Of a DNA stretch of 64,000 nt, positions 35,360 to 47,060 are shown one piece after another. The stretch spans positions 110,828,421 to 110,892,420 of the forward strand of contig NC_088792.1 in NCBI RefSeq assembly GCF_011386835.1. Direction: 5' to 3'. Each line of letters opens with the position of its first letter. The first letter of the stretch is position 1. The notes beneath the pieces were generated by a model that saw nothing but the letters and a program-made list of their open reading frames with translations, made no database searches and was not told the DNA's origin. A program made the translations under genes and the position numbers. This DNA comes from Chrysemys picta bellii. Taxonomy: Eukaryota; Chordata; Testudines; Emydidae.

Positions 35360-38168
35360 CTACATGCTGCAGTGAAAAGCAGTCTGCATCCATGCTGTGA
35401 TGGGTAGCTATATGTGGCAGTGAATGGCTCCAGCAGAAGGAAGGCAGTGGGGAAAGGGTCCAGCAACAGGACACTACACTGCTGAAAATAACGGTTTAAA
35501 CACAGAAGGCACTGCTTGGGTGTGTAGATAGCCATGCAGGGTACATATTATAAGGTTCTGGCATGTTTTTACTTGCCTAAGTAGTGTCTCACCATCTACA
35601 CTGCTAATATTTATACTCTTGCTAGGGAGGCATGTAGTGTATGTATTCAGCACACCATCAGAAGGGTAGACAGCTATATATATTTTCTAATGGGCAAATG
35701 TCCACATCACTAAGCCACCACTACAGAGCAACCTTATTAGGAAGTTGAGCAGAGGGCAAAGGCTGAGTGGTCTGAAGAGTGAATTGCTCTCTGAACCCTA
35801 AAGAATGGCCCCTCCAGCACAGAGTTGGTTGTTTACAAAAATTCAAGGCAAAGACTTTCAAGAGGCTAATGATTTTTGATGCCTCACTTATGGGGGCTCA
35901 ACTCTTGACTCCTTAGAGTGGTGAGATTTTTTTTGATAGAAAATGGTTAACCTGCCCTAACCAGAAAGTTCAGATAATGTACTAACAGCATGCACAGTAG
36001 CCAGGTGCATAAAATTGAATTATTTGCCACTGATTCTTTTGTTATATTTCCAGAAATAAAGAGGGAAAACAAGATAGGTAGCAATAGCTGGGAGACAAGA
36101 AGGCTGGGCGTGGAAGGATTCTTCATTCTTGCTGAAAAAATGCTACACTGTAGTCTAATATTATATTGCTATACTACAAATATTTATGGAGAGTGCCCCT
36201 AGAATCTTGGAGATTTCAGAAGAATTTGGTTTGGTTTCATATGCCAGTTAGAATTTTAGTGTTTAAGGGAGTTTCTGTCAACCTCCATAACAAGTGTGTT
36301 AGAATCCTCCAATGACTTATAGTCTTGAATAAAGTTTATGGTAAAACGCAGGGACTCAAACTGCACTTTAAAGTTGCTTATTCCAATAGACTAGAACTTC
36401 ATCTAAATAAATTCTGCCAACCTCTGGCTTATTTTTTTCATTTATAGCACAAAGTGGCCTGATTCCAAGCAATTCAGTCTAGTACCAGAATCAAGAACTT
36501 TTTCAGCTGTCTCCCTCTCAAAATCCAAATCAAAGACACAAGCAGACTATACTTCCCCTCCTTACAAACCCATCATGTTACTTTGTAGTCTAATCATGTT
36601 ACATATGGCCTCATCAGAAATCATTAAACAGACAGTAATTAAAAGGATCCGAACAGAATTAAGCAGCAATATGGAGGAAGGGTGTAGATAGCAGAGGACT
36701 GCATAGTTTCATGGTGCTTTTATGTATATTCTCAAATCATGACTTAATATTTGTACATCATATGCTTATTCAGATGATGCCAGGATGAACATTAGGATAA
36801 CGGTATTGGGTATAATTGTGGGGAAGATTTCAAAACTATGTCAACCTGTGATTGTGTGAACACAATCACACATCAGCTAGATGTTCTGAGTAAAAATACA
36901 TCAGGAAATACCAGAAAAGATCTAGATAAAACTCATCTTATTTACATAAAAAACAGTGTCATGGAAATATTTATATTTGTTTCTAATGTGTATATAACTA
37001 TGTTTTCCCCCCCAAATCTTGCAAGATTTCCTTCTGCTCACTCCCCTCACAACTGATTACTGAAATTTTGTAAATTTTACTCAATTATTCTTTTAAATAC
37101 ATTATTTATGATTCTAAAATAATGTAAGAAATGATTTCCTAATCTGTTGTCCTATTTAGATTTTCTTTCCCCTCCTCAACCAACTGTATAATTCTACCTC
37201 TGAAAACAGATTTAGATGCAATCCTGTTTACAAACCATTTGTAGTCTCTTTCTGTGACTGGATGATCAGTCAAGCTTTGCTGTCACATGATGGGCACAAG
37301 ATAATACACTGAACAGAATAAATTCAAATCAAGCTCATTTAAAATTTAAATGCTTAAATATTTGCTGAGAGCACAGTTCAGAGTGCACATTCTATGCTAA
37401 TATTCCAAATATATATTGTGTTGATAAGCTACATCCATCATCTGATCAGGAAAGAGAAACACTGTCACATGACTTACATAATCAGAAAACCAACATGGAG
37501 TACAAATTTAAAGTTCAAATAACTATTTACAACTAGGGCTGTCTGGAAAACAAGAATCCCATTGGATGAAAAAAATTGAAGTTTTGGGATTTCTTTTCAT
37601 TCCAATGTGGAAAAAAAACAGATTTTGAATTTTTTGCACACGAAAATTTGAGATTTAGAGAGAGCCCCCGGAATAGCCAGTAGCTGTAGAGTCAATCTCT
37701 TTCAGTCTCTCCTGTTGGAGCTGTTCCACTTTGTATAAGTAATCAAATCCTCATTGGGCCAGAATGAATTAACTGTGAATAAAATATATTTCTGTTCACT
37801 AACATTTTACAAAAAAGAAAAAGGGGAGCAATTTGTTGAATAAGATATTCACTGTGAACTATTTATTAGGCTCTCCCTGACAGACATGACAACCAATAAT
37901 AACATGACTGAATTGCCTATGCAACTAAGGGCAGAATTTGGCTCGTAATAGTTAAAAGAAAGTTTGAAATTCCCACATGATTTGCTTCTCTAGTCTTGTC
38001 ATATATCCACTGGTACCGTCTGATAACTTGAATAAAAGTTCTTTTATTCTGAGACAAATGCACAATGCATGTTGAGTGATGTCCTAAATTAGGCTTTCTG
38101 AAATTACCCATGGTAGGAAGGCCATGCACATTCATAAGTGTTCACAGGATCAGGTATTTATATTTCAA
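35360..38168. other. Non-coding stretch, no gene seen
   Basis: 35360-35680 looks like the right part of an older MITE ('accatctacactgctaatat'). 37535-37680 is another A/T-rich repeat copy ('gattttgaattttttgcaca'). The rest appears unique and AT-rich, without protein-like frames. Confidence 0.4.
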
Positions 38169-38426
38169 GGGCTTGATCCAAAACCCACTGAAGATCATGG
38201 AAACAGGGCCGGCTCCAGGCACCAGCTTAACAAGCAGGTGCTTGGGGCGGCCAAGGGAGAGGGGCGGCACCTGCGGCAATTCGGGGGCGGCAGGTCCCTC
38301 ACTCCCTCGAAGGACCTGCCGCTGAACTGCCACCGATCGCGACTTTTTTTGCTTGGGGCAGCAGAAATGCTGGAGCCGGCCCTGCATGGAAAGACATACA
38401 TTGACTTCAGTGGGCTTTGGATCAGG
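38169..38426. repeat. Short palindromic repeat, type B, interrupted by MITE
   Basis: The left half 'gggcttgatccaaaacccac' and right half 'cagtgggctttggatcagg' form the type B palindrome, with a 181-bp hAT MITE sitting in its centre. Removing the MITE and one copy of its 8-bp duplication leaves an uninterrupted palindrome of about 69 bp. Confidence 0.8.
38204..38384. mobile_element. hAT-type MITE, 181 bp, with perfect TSD
   Basis: Perfect 15-bp terminal inverted repeats: CAGGGCCGGCTCCAG at 38204-38218 and CTGGAGCCGGCCCTG at 38370-38384. A perfect 8-bp direct repeat CATGGAAA lies at 38196-38203 and 38385-38392. GC-rich, no coding. The perfect ends suggest a comparatively young insertion. Confidence 0.95.
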
Positions 38427-38449
38427 ACTAACCATGACATTGATAGAGA

Positions 38450-38622
38450 CAAGGTGGATGAGGTAATATCTTTATTGGACCAACTTCTACTGGTGAAAGA
38501 GACAAGCTTGTGAGATCCACAGGGCTCTTCTTCAGCAACAGCAGTTGGTCCAGTAAAAGATATTTCCTTACCAACCTTGTCTCTCTCGCACAGCCTGGGA
38601 CCAACACAATTACAACAACAAT
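38450..38622. mobile_element. MITE with long inverted termini, copy 2
   Basis: The arm 'aaggtggatgaggtaatatc' plus 'tttattggaccaacttct' at 38450-38488 pairs with 'gttggtccagtaaaagatat' plus 'ttccttaccaacctt' at 38543-38580. A tail with 'cctgggaccaacacaattac' follows. Same family as 19713-19880, and closer to the intact inverted-repeat form. Confidence 0.65.
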
Positions 38623-39383
38623 ACAATAAACAAGGCATTGTAAGTTTTCATTTGGGGAATAAAACATAAGATGTCAGTGGAGCAATATATTAAATTACAG
38701 TTCAGTTCCTATCTTGCCAAAAAAAATAGTAGGACTTGGAAATCTTTTGGGTCTGGGGAGGAACAGATGCACATTGCTAACAACAAAAACATACGTAACA
38801 TTCATAGTATAGTTGAACAATGTGAAGTGTTACTTGTTATTTTGTAATCAAAGGAACAGAAATAAATTACAGCCAAAGATCTCTAACACAGTGTAAACAT
38901 TAATAAGCAAATACGGAGAGGAAGGAAAATATTACACATGCTATATAGTTGTTTTAAAAAAAACTAGTAGTCAGAAGCATTGAATTATGGAATTAAAAAT
39001 AAATAAAAGGGCAAAGCTAATTCATGGACTACTCTTTGATAAATACTATAATTGTTTATCGGTGGGTTGGTGTCTAGTAGGACTCTGATTGGAAACAGCT
39101 TAAAACAGCTCCCTCAAACAAAAATGAAAGTTCAGGAAATTGCTGCAATTTTGATATACACATTATATTCATCATGCAAATTCCATTCTCAGAGTGCGAA
39201 AATCACATGAAGAATTGAATTTTTTTTAAAGAAGTACAAGCTCCAAATCATATAAGATTTGAAATGCAATAATAGGAATAAGTCCTTTGATTCTTCAAAA
39301 TCAAAAGCAGAAAGGGTGAGCTTGTGGGTACTTCACAAAGAGCACCTAGAATTTCACTGTGTAATCTGGTAAGCAGGTAAGAT
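38623..39383. other. Non-coding stretch, nothing identified
   Basis: AT-rich unique sequence between two MITEs. Confidence 0.5.
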
Positions 39384-40219
39384 AGGGTTATCATATTTAA
39401 CAAATAAAAAAAGAGGACCCTCCACGGGGCCCTGGCCCCGCCCATTCCCCCAGCCCCACCCCATCTCCGCCCCTTCCCCGCCCCAACTCCGTCCCCTCCT
39501 CCCTCCCACTCCCAGCCACGCGAAAAGGGCTGCCTGAGAGCTACCGGCTTCACAGTTTGCCGGGCAGCCCCCAGACCCTGCGCCCCCGGCCGGCGCTTCC
39601 CCAGCGCAGCTGGAGCCCGGGAGGGGAAGCGCCCAGCCGGGGGCGCAGGGTCTGGAGGCTGCCCGGCAAACCGTGAAGCCGGTAGCGCTTGGGCTTCGGG
39701 CAGCTCCTATGCCTCCGGACCCTGCGCCCCTGGCCGGGCACTTCCCCTCCCGGGCTCCGGCAGCACAGGGTCCGGAGGCATGGGGGCTGCCCAAAGCCTG
39801 TAGCGCTCGGCTCTTAAACAGAGCCGAAGAGTCAGGGGAGGAGCACAGCCGCCACGGCCGGAGGCTCTGCTCCTCCCCTGACTCTTCGGCTCTGTTTAAG
39901 AGCCGAGCTGCCCGAGCGCTACCGGCTTCAGGCAGCCCCCATGCCTCCGGACCCTGCGCCGCCGGAGCCCAGGAGGGGAAGTGCCCGGCTGGGGGCGCAG
40001 GGTCCGGAGGCAAGGGGGCTGCCTGAAGCCCATAGCGCTCAGGCAGCTCGGCTCTTAAACGGAGCCGAAGAGTCAGGGGAGGAGAGCAGCCACGGGAGGG
40101 GAAGTGCCCGGCCGGCATTTTCCCGGACATATTCGGCTTTTTGGCAATTCCCCCCGGACGGGGGCTTGATTGCCGAAAAGCCGGACATGTCCGGGAAAAA
40201 CCGGACGTATGGTAACCCT
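39384..40219. mobile_element. GC-rich hairpin-filled DNA transposon, 836 bp
   Basis: Termini 'agggttatcatattt' and 'cgtatggtaaccct' are inverted, and the 9-bp direct repeat AGGTAAGAT lies on both sides (39375-39383, 40220-40228; 8 or 9 bp depending on where the end is set). The interior is a set of long hairpins: 39820-39905 pairs with itself around 'ccacggccgg', and 39550-39685 forms another around 'agcgcagctggagcccggg'. It is the most CpG-rich stretch of the window outside the gypsy element. Long open frames (up to 258 codons on the minus strand) arise from the GC-rich palindromes and are not taken as genes. Confidence 0.85.
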
Positions 40220-40989
40220 AGGTAAGATGTTCCACAAAGTTTCTGAATACAATCTTTCTCTGGGGTTAGCAAAGTAATAGGATCATATCACATCTAGAGG
40301 CACAATAGAGGACTTTAAGGTAGGTTTTGCCACCTGTGTTCTGAATGTGATACAGCATGATTTTTTGCCATTACTGTAAATTGGCTTGATTTACAGCATC
40401 TTTTGTGCCTCAGGGCATGTCTACACTACAAACTTTTGCAGACACAAGTTATATTAGAATAAAGCCATCACAATTAGCATATTGCTTATGTGGGTGCACA
40501 CTTGCCTACTTTCATTGACACTGAATGCACTTACCAAAAGTGCTTGTTTCAATGCACAGTGCACCATGAGTAGGTATCCCAGTGTGCAACTCAGCACCGT
40601 ACAGCATGCTGCTTTTTAGGAAGTTTAGGCAATGGTATGGGGCAGAAACAAGTCATGCAGGGGTGACTGGGACTGCAGGATTAAGTTCCAATCATGCTAC
40701 TTTCTCCACCCGATAATGTCAATTCTGTCCCATAATTTTCACACCTATTTTGAAAATTCCACAAAGCCATGCGGCACTTGTCACTGTCACCATCTCTGAC
40801 AGATTCATGGACCCTGCACAGCTCTGCACGATAGTCATGAGTATTGCAAGCAATCCTCCAGTATTTGCAGAGCCACAAGAACAGCCACATGGAACATGAC
40901 AATTCCCTGGAGCGCAGATTGCTATGAGGCATAGCAAGAACCAATTCAAGATTGTTGGTAGCATTCACAGAATAGCTACATATGATGGA

Positions 40990-41892
40990 GCACTGCTTCT
41001 GGGCCTGAGAAACTAGCACTGACTGATAGAATCCTGGAAAGCTTGGAATGATGGGCAGTGGCTGCAGAACTTTCAGATGTGCAAAGCCACATTCCTGGAT
41101 CTGTGTGCACCAGTCCTACAGTGCAGGGACACCAGAACGAGAGCCTCTCACTGACAGTGGGAGAAGAGAGTGGCAATTGCACTGTGGAAATTTGCAACAC
41201 TGGATTGCTACTGGTCAGTGGGAAATCATTTTGGAGTTGTAAAATCCACTGTAGGGGCTGTGCAGATCCATTAATCATCTCCTGCTATGTAGCTCTGTGA
41301 CTCTCAGCAATGTGCAGGACATAATGGATGGATTTTCAGCAATGGGGTTCCTGAATTGTGGTGGAGCAATAGATGTCATGCATATGCCTACTTTGGCACC
41401 AGACCACATTGCCATAGAGTACATCAACTGAAAGTGCTACCTTTCTATTGTTACAAAAACACTGGTAGATCACCAAGGGTGCTTCACTGATATCAGTGTT
41501 GGCTGGTCAGGGAAGGTGCATGACACACACATCTTTAAGAACACAGGATTGTTCAGAAAGCTACAAGCAGGGACTTTCTCTCCCTACTGACACTTATCAT
41601 TGGTGATATTAAAATACCAATAGTGGTCCTAGGGGACTCAGCCTACCCTTTATTCTTCTGGTTCATAAAGATGTACCCCAGCCACCTCGACAGCACCAAG
41701 GAAAGATTCAGCTACCAGCTCAGCAGGTGGAGAATAACAGTTGAACTTATTTTTGGTAGATTGCTGAGACGCTGTCATTCTTTACTCACAAGATTGGACC
41801 TCAGTGAGAAAAATATCCCAATGGTTATAGCTGCCTGCTGTATCCTGCATAATGACTGTGAAGCAGAGGAGGAAAAGTTGCTGCCGGGGTGA
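40990..41892 (+). pseudogene. Harbinger transposase remnant
   Basis: A DDE nuclease of the HARBI1/PIF kind in several broken frames. N-terminal pieces lie at about 40990-41240 (EKRV-like block degraded). The core at about 41340-41580 reads GGAIDVMHMPTLAPDH and VGWSGKVHDTHIF, with the first catalytic Asp in GGAID. The C-terminal frame 41623-41892 (89 codons) reads GDSAYPL, with the second Asp, and RITVELIFGRL, with the Glu, ending in AACCILHNDCEAEE. A TGA interrupts the core after EYIN, and frame changes separate the blocks. The enzyme would cut and rejoin the transposon; this copy cannot. Confidence 0.85.
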
Positions 41893-42496
41893 AGGGAAGA
41901 GGTGGAGTGGCTGTCTGCCAAGTCTGAACAGCCGGTCACAAGGTTGTATCGAAGAGCTCAGTACGGAGGTCTTGAATAAGCACTTTAACAGCGAGCCACA
42001 GTAATGCGTTTTGGTGGACTGTGCTTTACCGGGGCCTAATAGGAACTTTGTGGTGCTTGGTGCACATCTATGAATATAACACTGATAATGTATCTATTAA
42101 TTTTGTAGTGCTTACTGTACAGTTATGATTATTACACTGTTTGTCACTGATCCTGTGAGTTGTGTTACAGTGTACAATAACAAGTAAGTGGGTGCTTTCA
42201 CTATTGCCAGGTATTCTGAAGCCTATACTGGGCCCTAATAAAGATTAATTATTTTTCTAACAGACTTTTATTCAGTAACAAAAATACTTCAAAAGTTCCG
42301 TGCAAATTAAAAGCAAATATATTAAAAACTTAATACATTTATGGGACACAGTTTAAAGAAGGGGATGGAACATTTGCATCCATTTTAGTTATACACACAT
42401 CAACCACAGTTCTTCCAAGTCAGTATAGGTGAAGCTGTAGTTGTCTTTAATTTCCCCTGGTGTGGAGTGGCAGGGGTAGGGATGCAGCCCATGATG

Positions 42497-43780
42497 CTAT
42501 GTTAAGGCGGGACATAAAGAGATGCTGCAGTGGAGTTCTCCATGGACTGCAAAGGGAAGTGAGCCCTGAACTCTTGAATCTGGAAGTCCACAAGAGTCTT
42601 GCAGCATCTGTGCACGCTGCCAGAGAAGCCCCATTTTGTCCTGTTGCATCTCCCTCTCCTTTTCCTGAACCTTTCTCCTATCTGTCTGTCCTCTCAATAC
42701 AGTCTGCAGCATTCATCCTCCAGACCCTCTGCTCATGGTCTGATGTAGCACTGGCTTGCAGGATCTCACTGAGCATGTCATCCAAAGTCCTCTTCTTTCT
42801 CCTTCTAATCTGGTTTAGGCATACTACAGGTGTGGAGAGGGAACCCCTCACGGCTGCAATGACAGCAGCTACAGCTAAAACACACAGAAGTACCATTGTC
42901 AATATAGTCACAATTGAAAGTGAAAATTAAGGTTCAGAACTCCTTTTCCTTGCTCCCCTAAAGTTTTAAACAAGACATGCCTTTTGAAACTTCTGCCTCA
43001 GAATGTGCTTGTACAACACCTCTCACAGTACAAGCCATGGTGAGTATGACCCACCAGGGTTAAGGGAAATGAAAAGACAATTGCTCTGTTACATGAAGCT
43101 ATGAGTATAGGGCATTGGCGCTGAATACTGGCACTATTTTCCATAGGCAGTGGTGATTTTGGCTGGTGTCTCGCTCCTGAGGGTAACAAAGGCACAGAGA
43201 CCATGGCTGCAACTGGCATCCTGAAGCTGCCCACCTATGTGGGTAGTCTGTGTGCTGCAATGGTGCCTGCTGAAATTATCACTGACTGGTGTGGGAAAGT
43301 GTCCCACTGCGAGGAAGAAATAAAGCTGCCATCCCTAGAAAGCTATGCGAGAGAATTTCAGAGTACTTCCATGAAAGTTTCATTGAGATCTCACAGGAGG
43401 ATTCAAGGGTCATACCCGTGTACATAAACAAACTACTCTGCATAGTCCCCACCCCACCCCCATTGCCTAATGCTACCTCTCTTTGTTGTACTACTACCTC
43501 TTCTACTACAAGTAAATTAATAAATAGTCGATAGCCATGACTGTTAATTCGGGGGTGTCATTGTTACATCATTGTAATGGGAAATAAAATTACACATTTA
43601 CCCAATGTTCCTTTCCCAGCATCGGGCTCAGCTGTGTTCGACTGCTATGATTGACTGGACCATGGTGGAGTCTCAAACACATCCTGGTTTAAGACATAGC
43701 TGAATCCCCCAGTCATGTCCTCCTCCTCGTATTCACTGATCATACCAGAGGCCTGTGACTCGGGCTTCTCAGAGGTATCT
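42497..43780 (-). pseudogene. Harbinger Myb/SANT-type DNA-binding protein remnant
   Basis: Reading leftward, 43780-43620 encodes an acidic linker (SEYEEEDMTGGFSYVLNQD, then a stop), and 42860-42540 encodes a basic/helical tail in two frames (RRRKKRTLDDMLSEILQA, then KEREMQQDKMGLLWQRAQ). This matches the C-terminal half of the second protein of Harbinger elements, which helps the transposase find the element ends. The N-terminal SANT domain should lie right of 43780 and is absent. The gap between the two blocks may be an intron; a small plus-strand frame in it (43203-43427) is unassigned. Confidence 0.6.
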
Positions 43781-43789
43781 ATCGCACAC

Positions 43790-44460
43790 TGAAGTTACAA
43801 TCTTTGCCCAAGCAGGTTTCACACATATAGTCAGTTCCCTGTTTCCCTTGGTTGAAGGATCCACCTGTCTCAGATTTCAAGAGTTCTGGCCTCCTGTGTT
43901 CCTCCGTGACGGATGCCAAAATGGTTCTGTTTCTGATTATATTTTCCAAAGTCCATTGTCTCTGTTCCAAGAGCCAAAAAGACTTCATCCCTCCCTCCTC
44001 ATTGTCATCGTTAAGTGGACATCTCCCCCAGTTGCTTGTTTGATAGCTTTGTTCACCTTCTGTGTACATGTACTTCCACTGTTTCTGGCTTCGCTTTGCT
44101 CAATTTACACTGGAGACACAGTCAAGCAGGTGAAACTATTTCTTTGTCTGGGACAGGTAGAGTTTCTGAACTGCTTGCCAAACACCTTTTCAGAACATAT
44201 TTCCAGTACACATCTATAATTCCTTATACATCACCCAATAATTTTAATGTTACCAGTTTGCATATGATACCTTACAAGATAGCATGTAGATACAGGTTAT
44301 GACAACAGTAAGTTAGGGCAATGAATGTGTCAGGCCTGATGTGAGTTATGGTATGGTATGCCCTCTGCAAGGTGGCCTTGAGGGACTCCCTGGGTCACAA
44401 TCACAAGAGCCCAAGGAGCAACTCTGCCTCAAATCAGCTATATCAAAATGCTGATGTTAT
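43790..44460. repeat. Unclassified repeat-like stretch, possibly LTR-derived
   Basis: The composition and blocks such as 'cagtaagttagggcaatgaa', 'gtcaggcctgatgtgagtta' and 'gcaaggtggccttgagggac' look like an LTR-type repeat. Termini and target duplication were not found. The 154-codon frame across it has no recognised domain. Confidence 0.3.
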
Positions 44461-45704
44461 CTGTGAAACTTGAACCTACACCATCTTACATCTTTCTCTG
44501 GCTCCTTAAACTATCTTGGCCCTCCTGGAACATTGGGTACAAATAGGTCTATGGGAGTCCAACTTACATGTAAGTTGGTGAAAAATAGATCTCTTTCCAC
44601 TACCTTGTACATTACTCCTGAATTTGAAATCATGGTAATGAAACCAGTGGGGAATTTAAAAATAAATGTGAATACTTTCTCTGGGAGCCTTTGTTATCCA
44701 CTCTTCTTTTTTGAAGGAAGGAGAGGATTTTGTTTTTAGTGCCAGGAAGATTTAAATTGATATTAATATTCAAAAGGTGGACAGTTTTGTTTTGCTACTG
44801 TGTGGAGTTTTTTGTTGTTGTTGTTGTTGTTGTTTTTAAGAGGATGGTCCCAACTTGCAGGGTTACTTGTATTTTCAAAAGTCTGAGGGGCATATACTTT
44901 CCCCTCCCATCAACCCCCTTTAAAATTAATCAAAGTTAGATAGATGCACTGTAGGCAGTCACTGGTTTAAACTTGGGCATTCTAGTAATTTTCAAATTGG
45001 TGAAATTGTGTGGAAGGGAAGAAAATCTGGTTGGCTTTGAAAAGTTTTCCAGTCAGTAAATGTCAGACTCTGTAAGCCACACATTTGGCTCTGCCACAAC
45101 TGCAGACTGTGGGAGCCCTGAAAAATGCAACAATTGTGGGGTTTCCACAGCCTTGCACAAAATCTAGCTGAATGTCACCAGGCTTTGCCATAATACATAT
45201 GATACAGCTTTGTAAAGCCAGGGTTTCAGTTTGGATTTGCATTTCAGTGGATTTTTTTCGTGACAAAAAACAAACCTTAAGGAGTTTCCATTCTTTATTA
45301 TTTTGTTGGGTACGATGGGTTTTTTTCCCCCTTTCCCCTCTCTCTCTGTCTCTCTATTTCTCTGCTGTTTTCCCTCCTGGCACTTGCATCTCTGCTGCAG
45401 AGCAAGCTTTTTCCTCCTACAGTGGATCTTGTTGTTCAGAGATAAGCAGAGATGTTCCTGTAAGGCAGGAAAAACAAATGTTTCTAGTGGATGAGGTCTA
45501 TTATCTGCCAAATGGCCCTTGAAAATTAATGAGAAGTCCTCACACTGGATCATTTTCCTTAAATGTAAAATCATCTATAGAATTTTTATATCTGTTCAAA
45601 CATAAATTTGATTTTATGACCTGAATTCTTTTTAGGTCCTTGAATTAAGGTTGCACATGATTTCATTGCTGCTTTTCCCACTGTAGTAAATTGTCACTTT
45701 AGCC

Positions 45705-45739
<35 letters not shown>

Positions 45740-46609
45740 GGGTTTTTATCTGTATTGCAGTAAACTACTGTAAGTTATTTCCTTTACTTTCAGTATGTAC
45801 CACAGTAACAATAGAGTGTGATGGCTTGTGTATCTTCCTCAGGATCAGTGGAGATGCGTGGACTACTCTAAATAATTGTCAAGCTGGTTTCATGAACAGG
45901 CATGCTTTTCACTGTGTTTTTCAACTGTATCTGACTGGAGCAACAATGAAATTTAGTTACCAAATAAGCTAACAGTAGGTGAGTTTTCCTTATGGAAACA
46001 CCTGACAATTCTAGCTAGCATTTGTTTCCTGTTCAAAGACCGCACCTGTCATACCTAAAAGTAGTGTTACTATGCATTCAGACAAAACAAAAGTGATGGG
46101 TCATCTTAGCCTCATTAACCTGGTAAAAGATTGTATTTACTCTCATTATATGACAATAGTGCTCTGATCACAAGGTTCCTCCAACTTACGGTGCACCTCT
46201 TCTTGCCTTCTTCTCTAAAGCTCTCCAAACCCTAACTTAATGATGAAAGACTCTTGTCTTAAAACTCTTACATTCAGACTTAGGGCACTAGAAGAAAGTG
46301 TACATTACACCAGTGTGCACCCTAGGCCATCATCACTAAAACATGATAATTCAGAAGAAAGCGGCACAGGAGTGGCAGCATTTTTCTCATCCGTTCAGGC
46401 TCAGCTATGCTTGCAGATACATTTGAGGGGGTGGAGCCAGGGCCTGACCCATATCTCACTCCTTTCTCCCAACTTTCAAAAGGAGGCGCCCAAAGCTCCT
46501 GCCCAAAGCTTGGGACCGTGATGCAGGAAATCCATACAGACTAGTGGGTGTGGGGGGGTCTTGCTCCCCAGTGCGTCCCTCTGCAGCTGTGGAGGAGCAT
46601 GGTAAAACT
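44461..46609. other. Non-coding stretch with simple repeats
   Basis: Holds a (GTT)n run at 44811-44835 and a 28-base A-run at 45709-45736. The frame at 45172-45522 (116 codons) crosses a pyrimidine-rich tract and looks spurious. No gene was identified. Confidence 0.45.
45709..45736. repeat. Poly(A) run, 28 bases
   Basis: An uninterrupted run of 28 A. No processed-pseudogene body or SINE could be recognised on its left, so its origin is unclear. Confidence 0.95.
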
Positions 46610-47060
46610 CATATGAAGTGAGGTTGAAAAATATGGGGATTGTTTACCTTAGAAAGGAGACAAATAATAGGAAACATGATAAAGTATATAATGAATGGCA
46701 TCAGGAAGATAGATTGGCAGCTTCTGTTCGTCCTATCTTTCTCATAACACAACAAGAGGTCATGCAATGAAATTAAAAAGGGGGTAAGATTTGATAAGAA
46801 ATTTGATAAGAAATCCTTTTTGCACATACCATGTGGTGCTCATTGCCACAGGATGTCTTTAAGAATTTAGCAAGATTCAAAACAAGACTGGACATGGACA
46901 AATCTGAGGAACTGTCCCAGATTGAGGTATCATTAGAGGAGGCTTTGGAACAAACTGATAAATTAAACAGCAATAAGTCACCAGGACCAGATGGTATTCA
47001 CCCAAGAGTTCTGAAGGAACTCAGATGTGAAGTTGCAGAACTACTAACTGTAGATCTTAG
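46610..47060 (+). mobile_element. CR1-type LINE fragments, rearranged
   Basis: 46610-46890 resembles the C-terminal/3' part of a CR1/L2-like LINE ('cacaacaagaggtcatgcaa', 'catgtggtgctcattgccac'). It is followed directly by an upstream RT piece: the frame 46831-47073 reads KLNSNKSPGPDGIHPRVLKE, an RT block that normally lies 5' of the first part. The order is therefore scrambled, either by two insertions or by internal rearrangement. Confidence 0.75.

Larger units (their letters stand above)
40413..43785 (+). mobile_element. PIF/Harbinger DNA transposon, decayed, right end lost
   Basis: A left terminus of 'gggcatgtctacactaca' type begins the unit. It then holds a plus-strand transposase remnant (about 40990-41892) and a convergent minus-strand Myb/SANT-type remnant (about 42497-43780), the two-gene layout typical of Harbinger elements. 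The matching right terminus was not found; the sequence changes character at about 43785, where an unclassified repeat begins. Harbinger elements insert at 3-bp TWA sites; none was confirmed here. Confidence 0.75.

Noticed and set aside
39354..40130. 258-codon minus-strand open frame and overlapping plus-strand frames
   Set aside because: They lie wholly in the GC-rich, palindromic MITE, where stops are rare and repeated arms give repeated peptide pieces. No domain.
40681..41019. 112-codon minus-strand frame in the Harbinger element
   Set aside because: Possibly a real antisense frame of the family, but its end overlaps the transposase N-terminal region and no domain is visible; not listed as a gene.
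43755..44219. 154-codon plus-strand frame
   Set aside because: No recognised domain, hydrophobic mixed composition, and overlaps the end of the Harbinger remnant and an unclassified repeat.
45709..45736. Processed pseudogene tail
   Set aside because: No gene-like or SINE-like body could be read to the left of the A-run.
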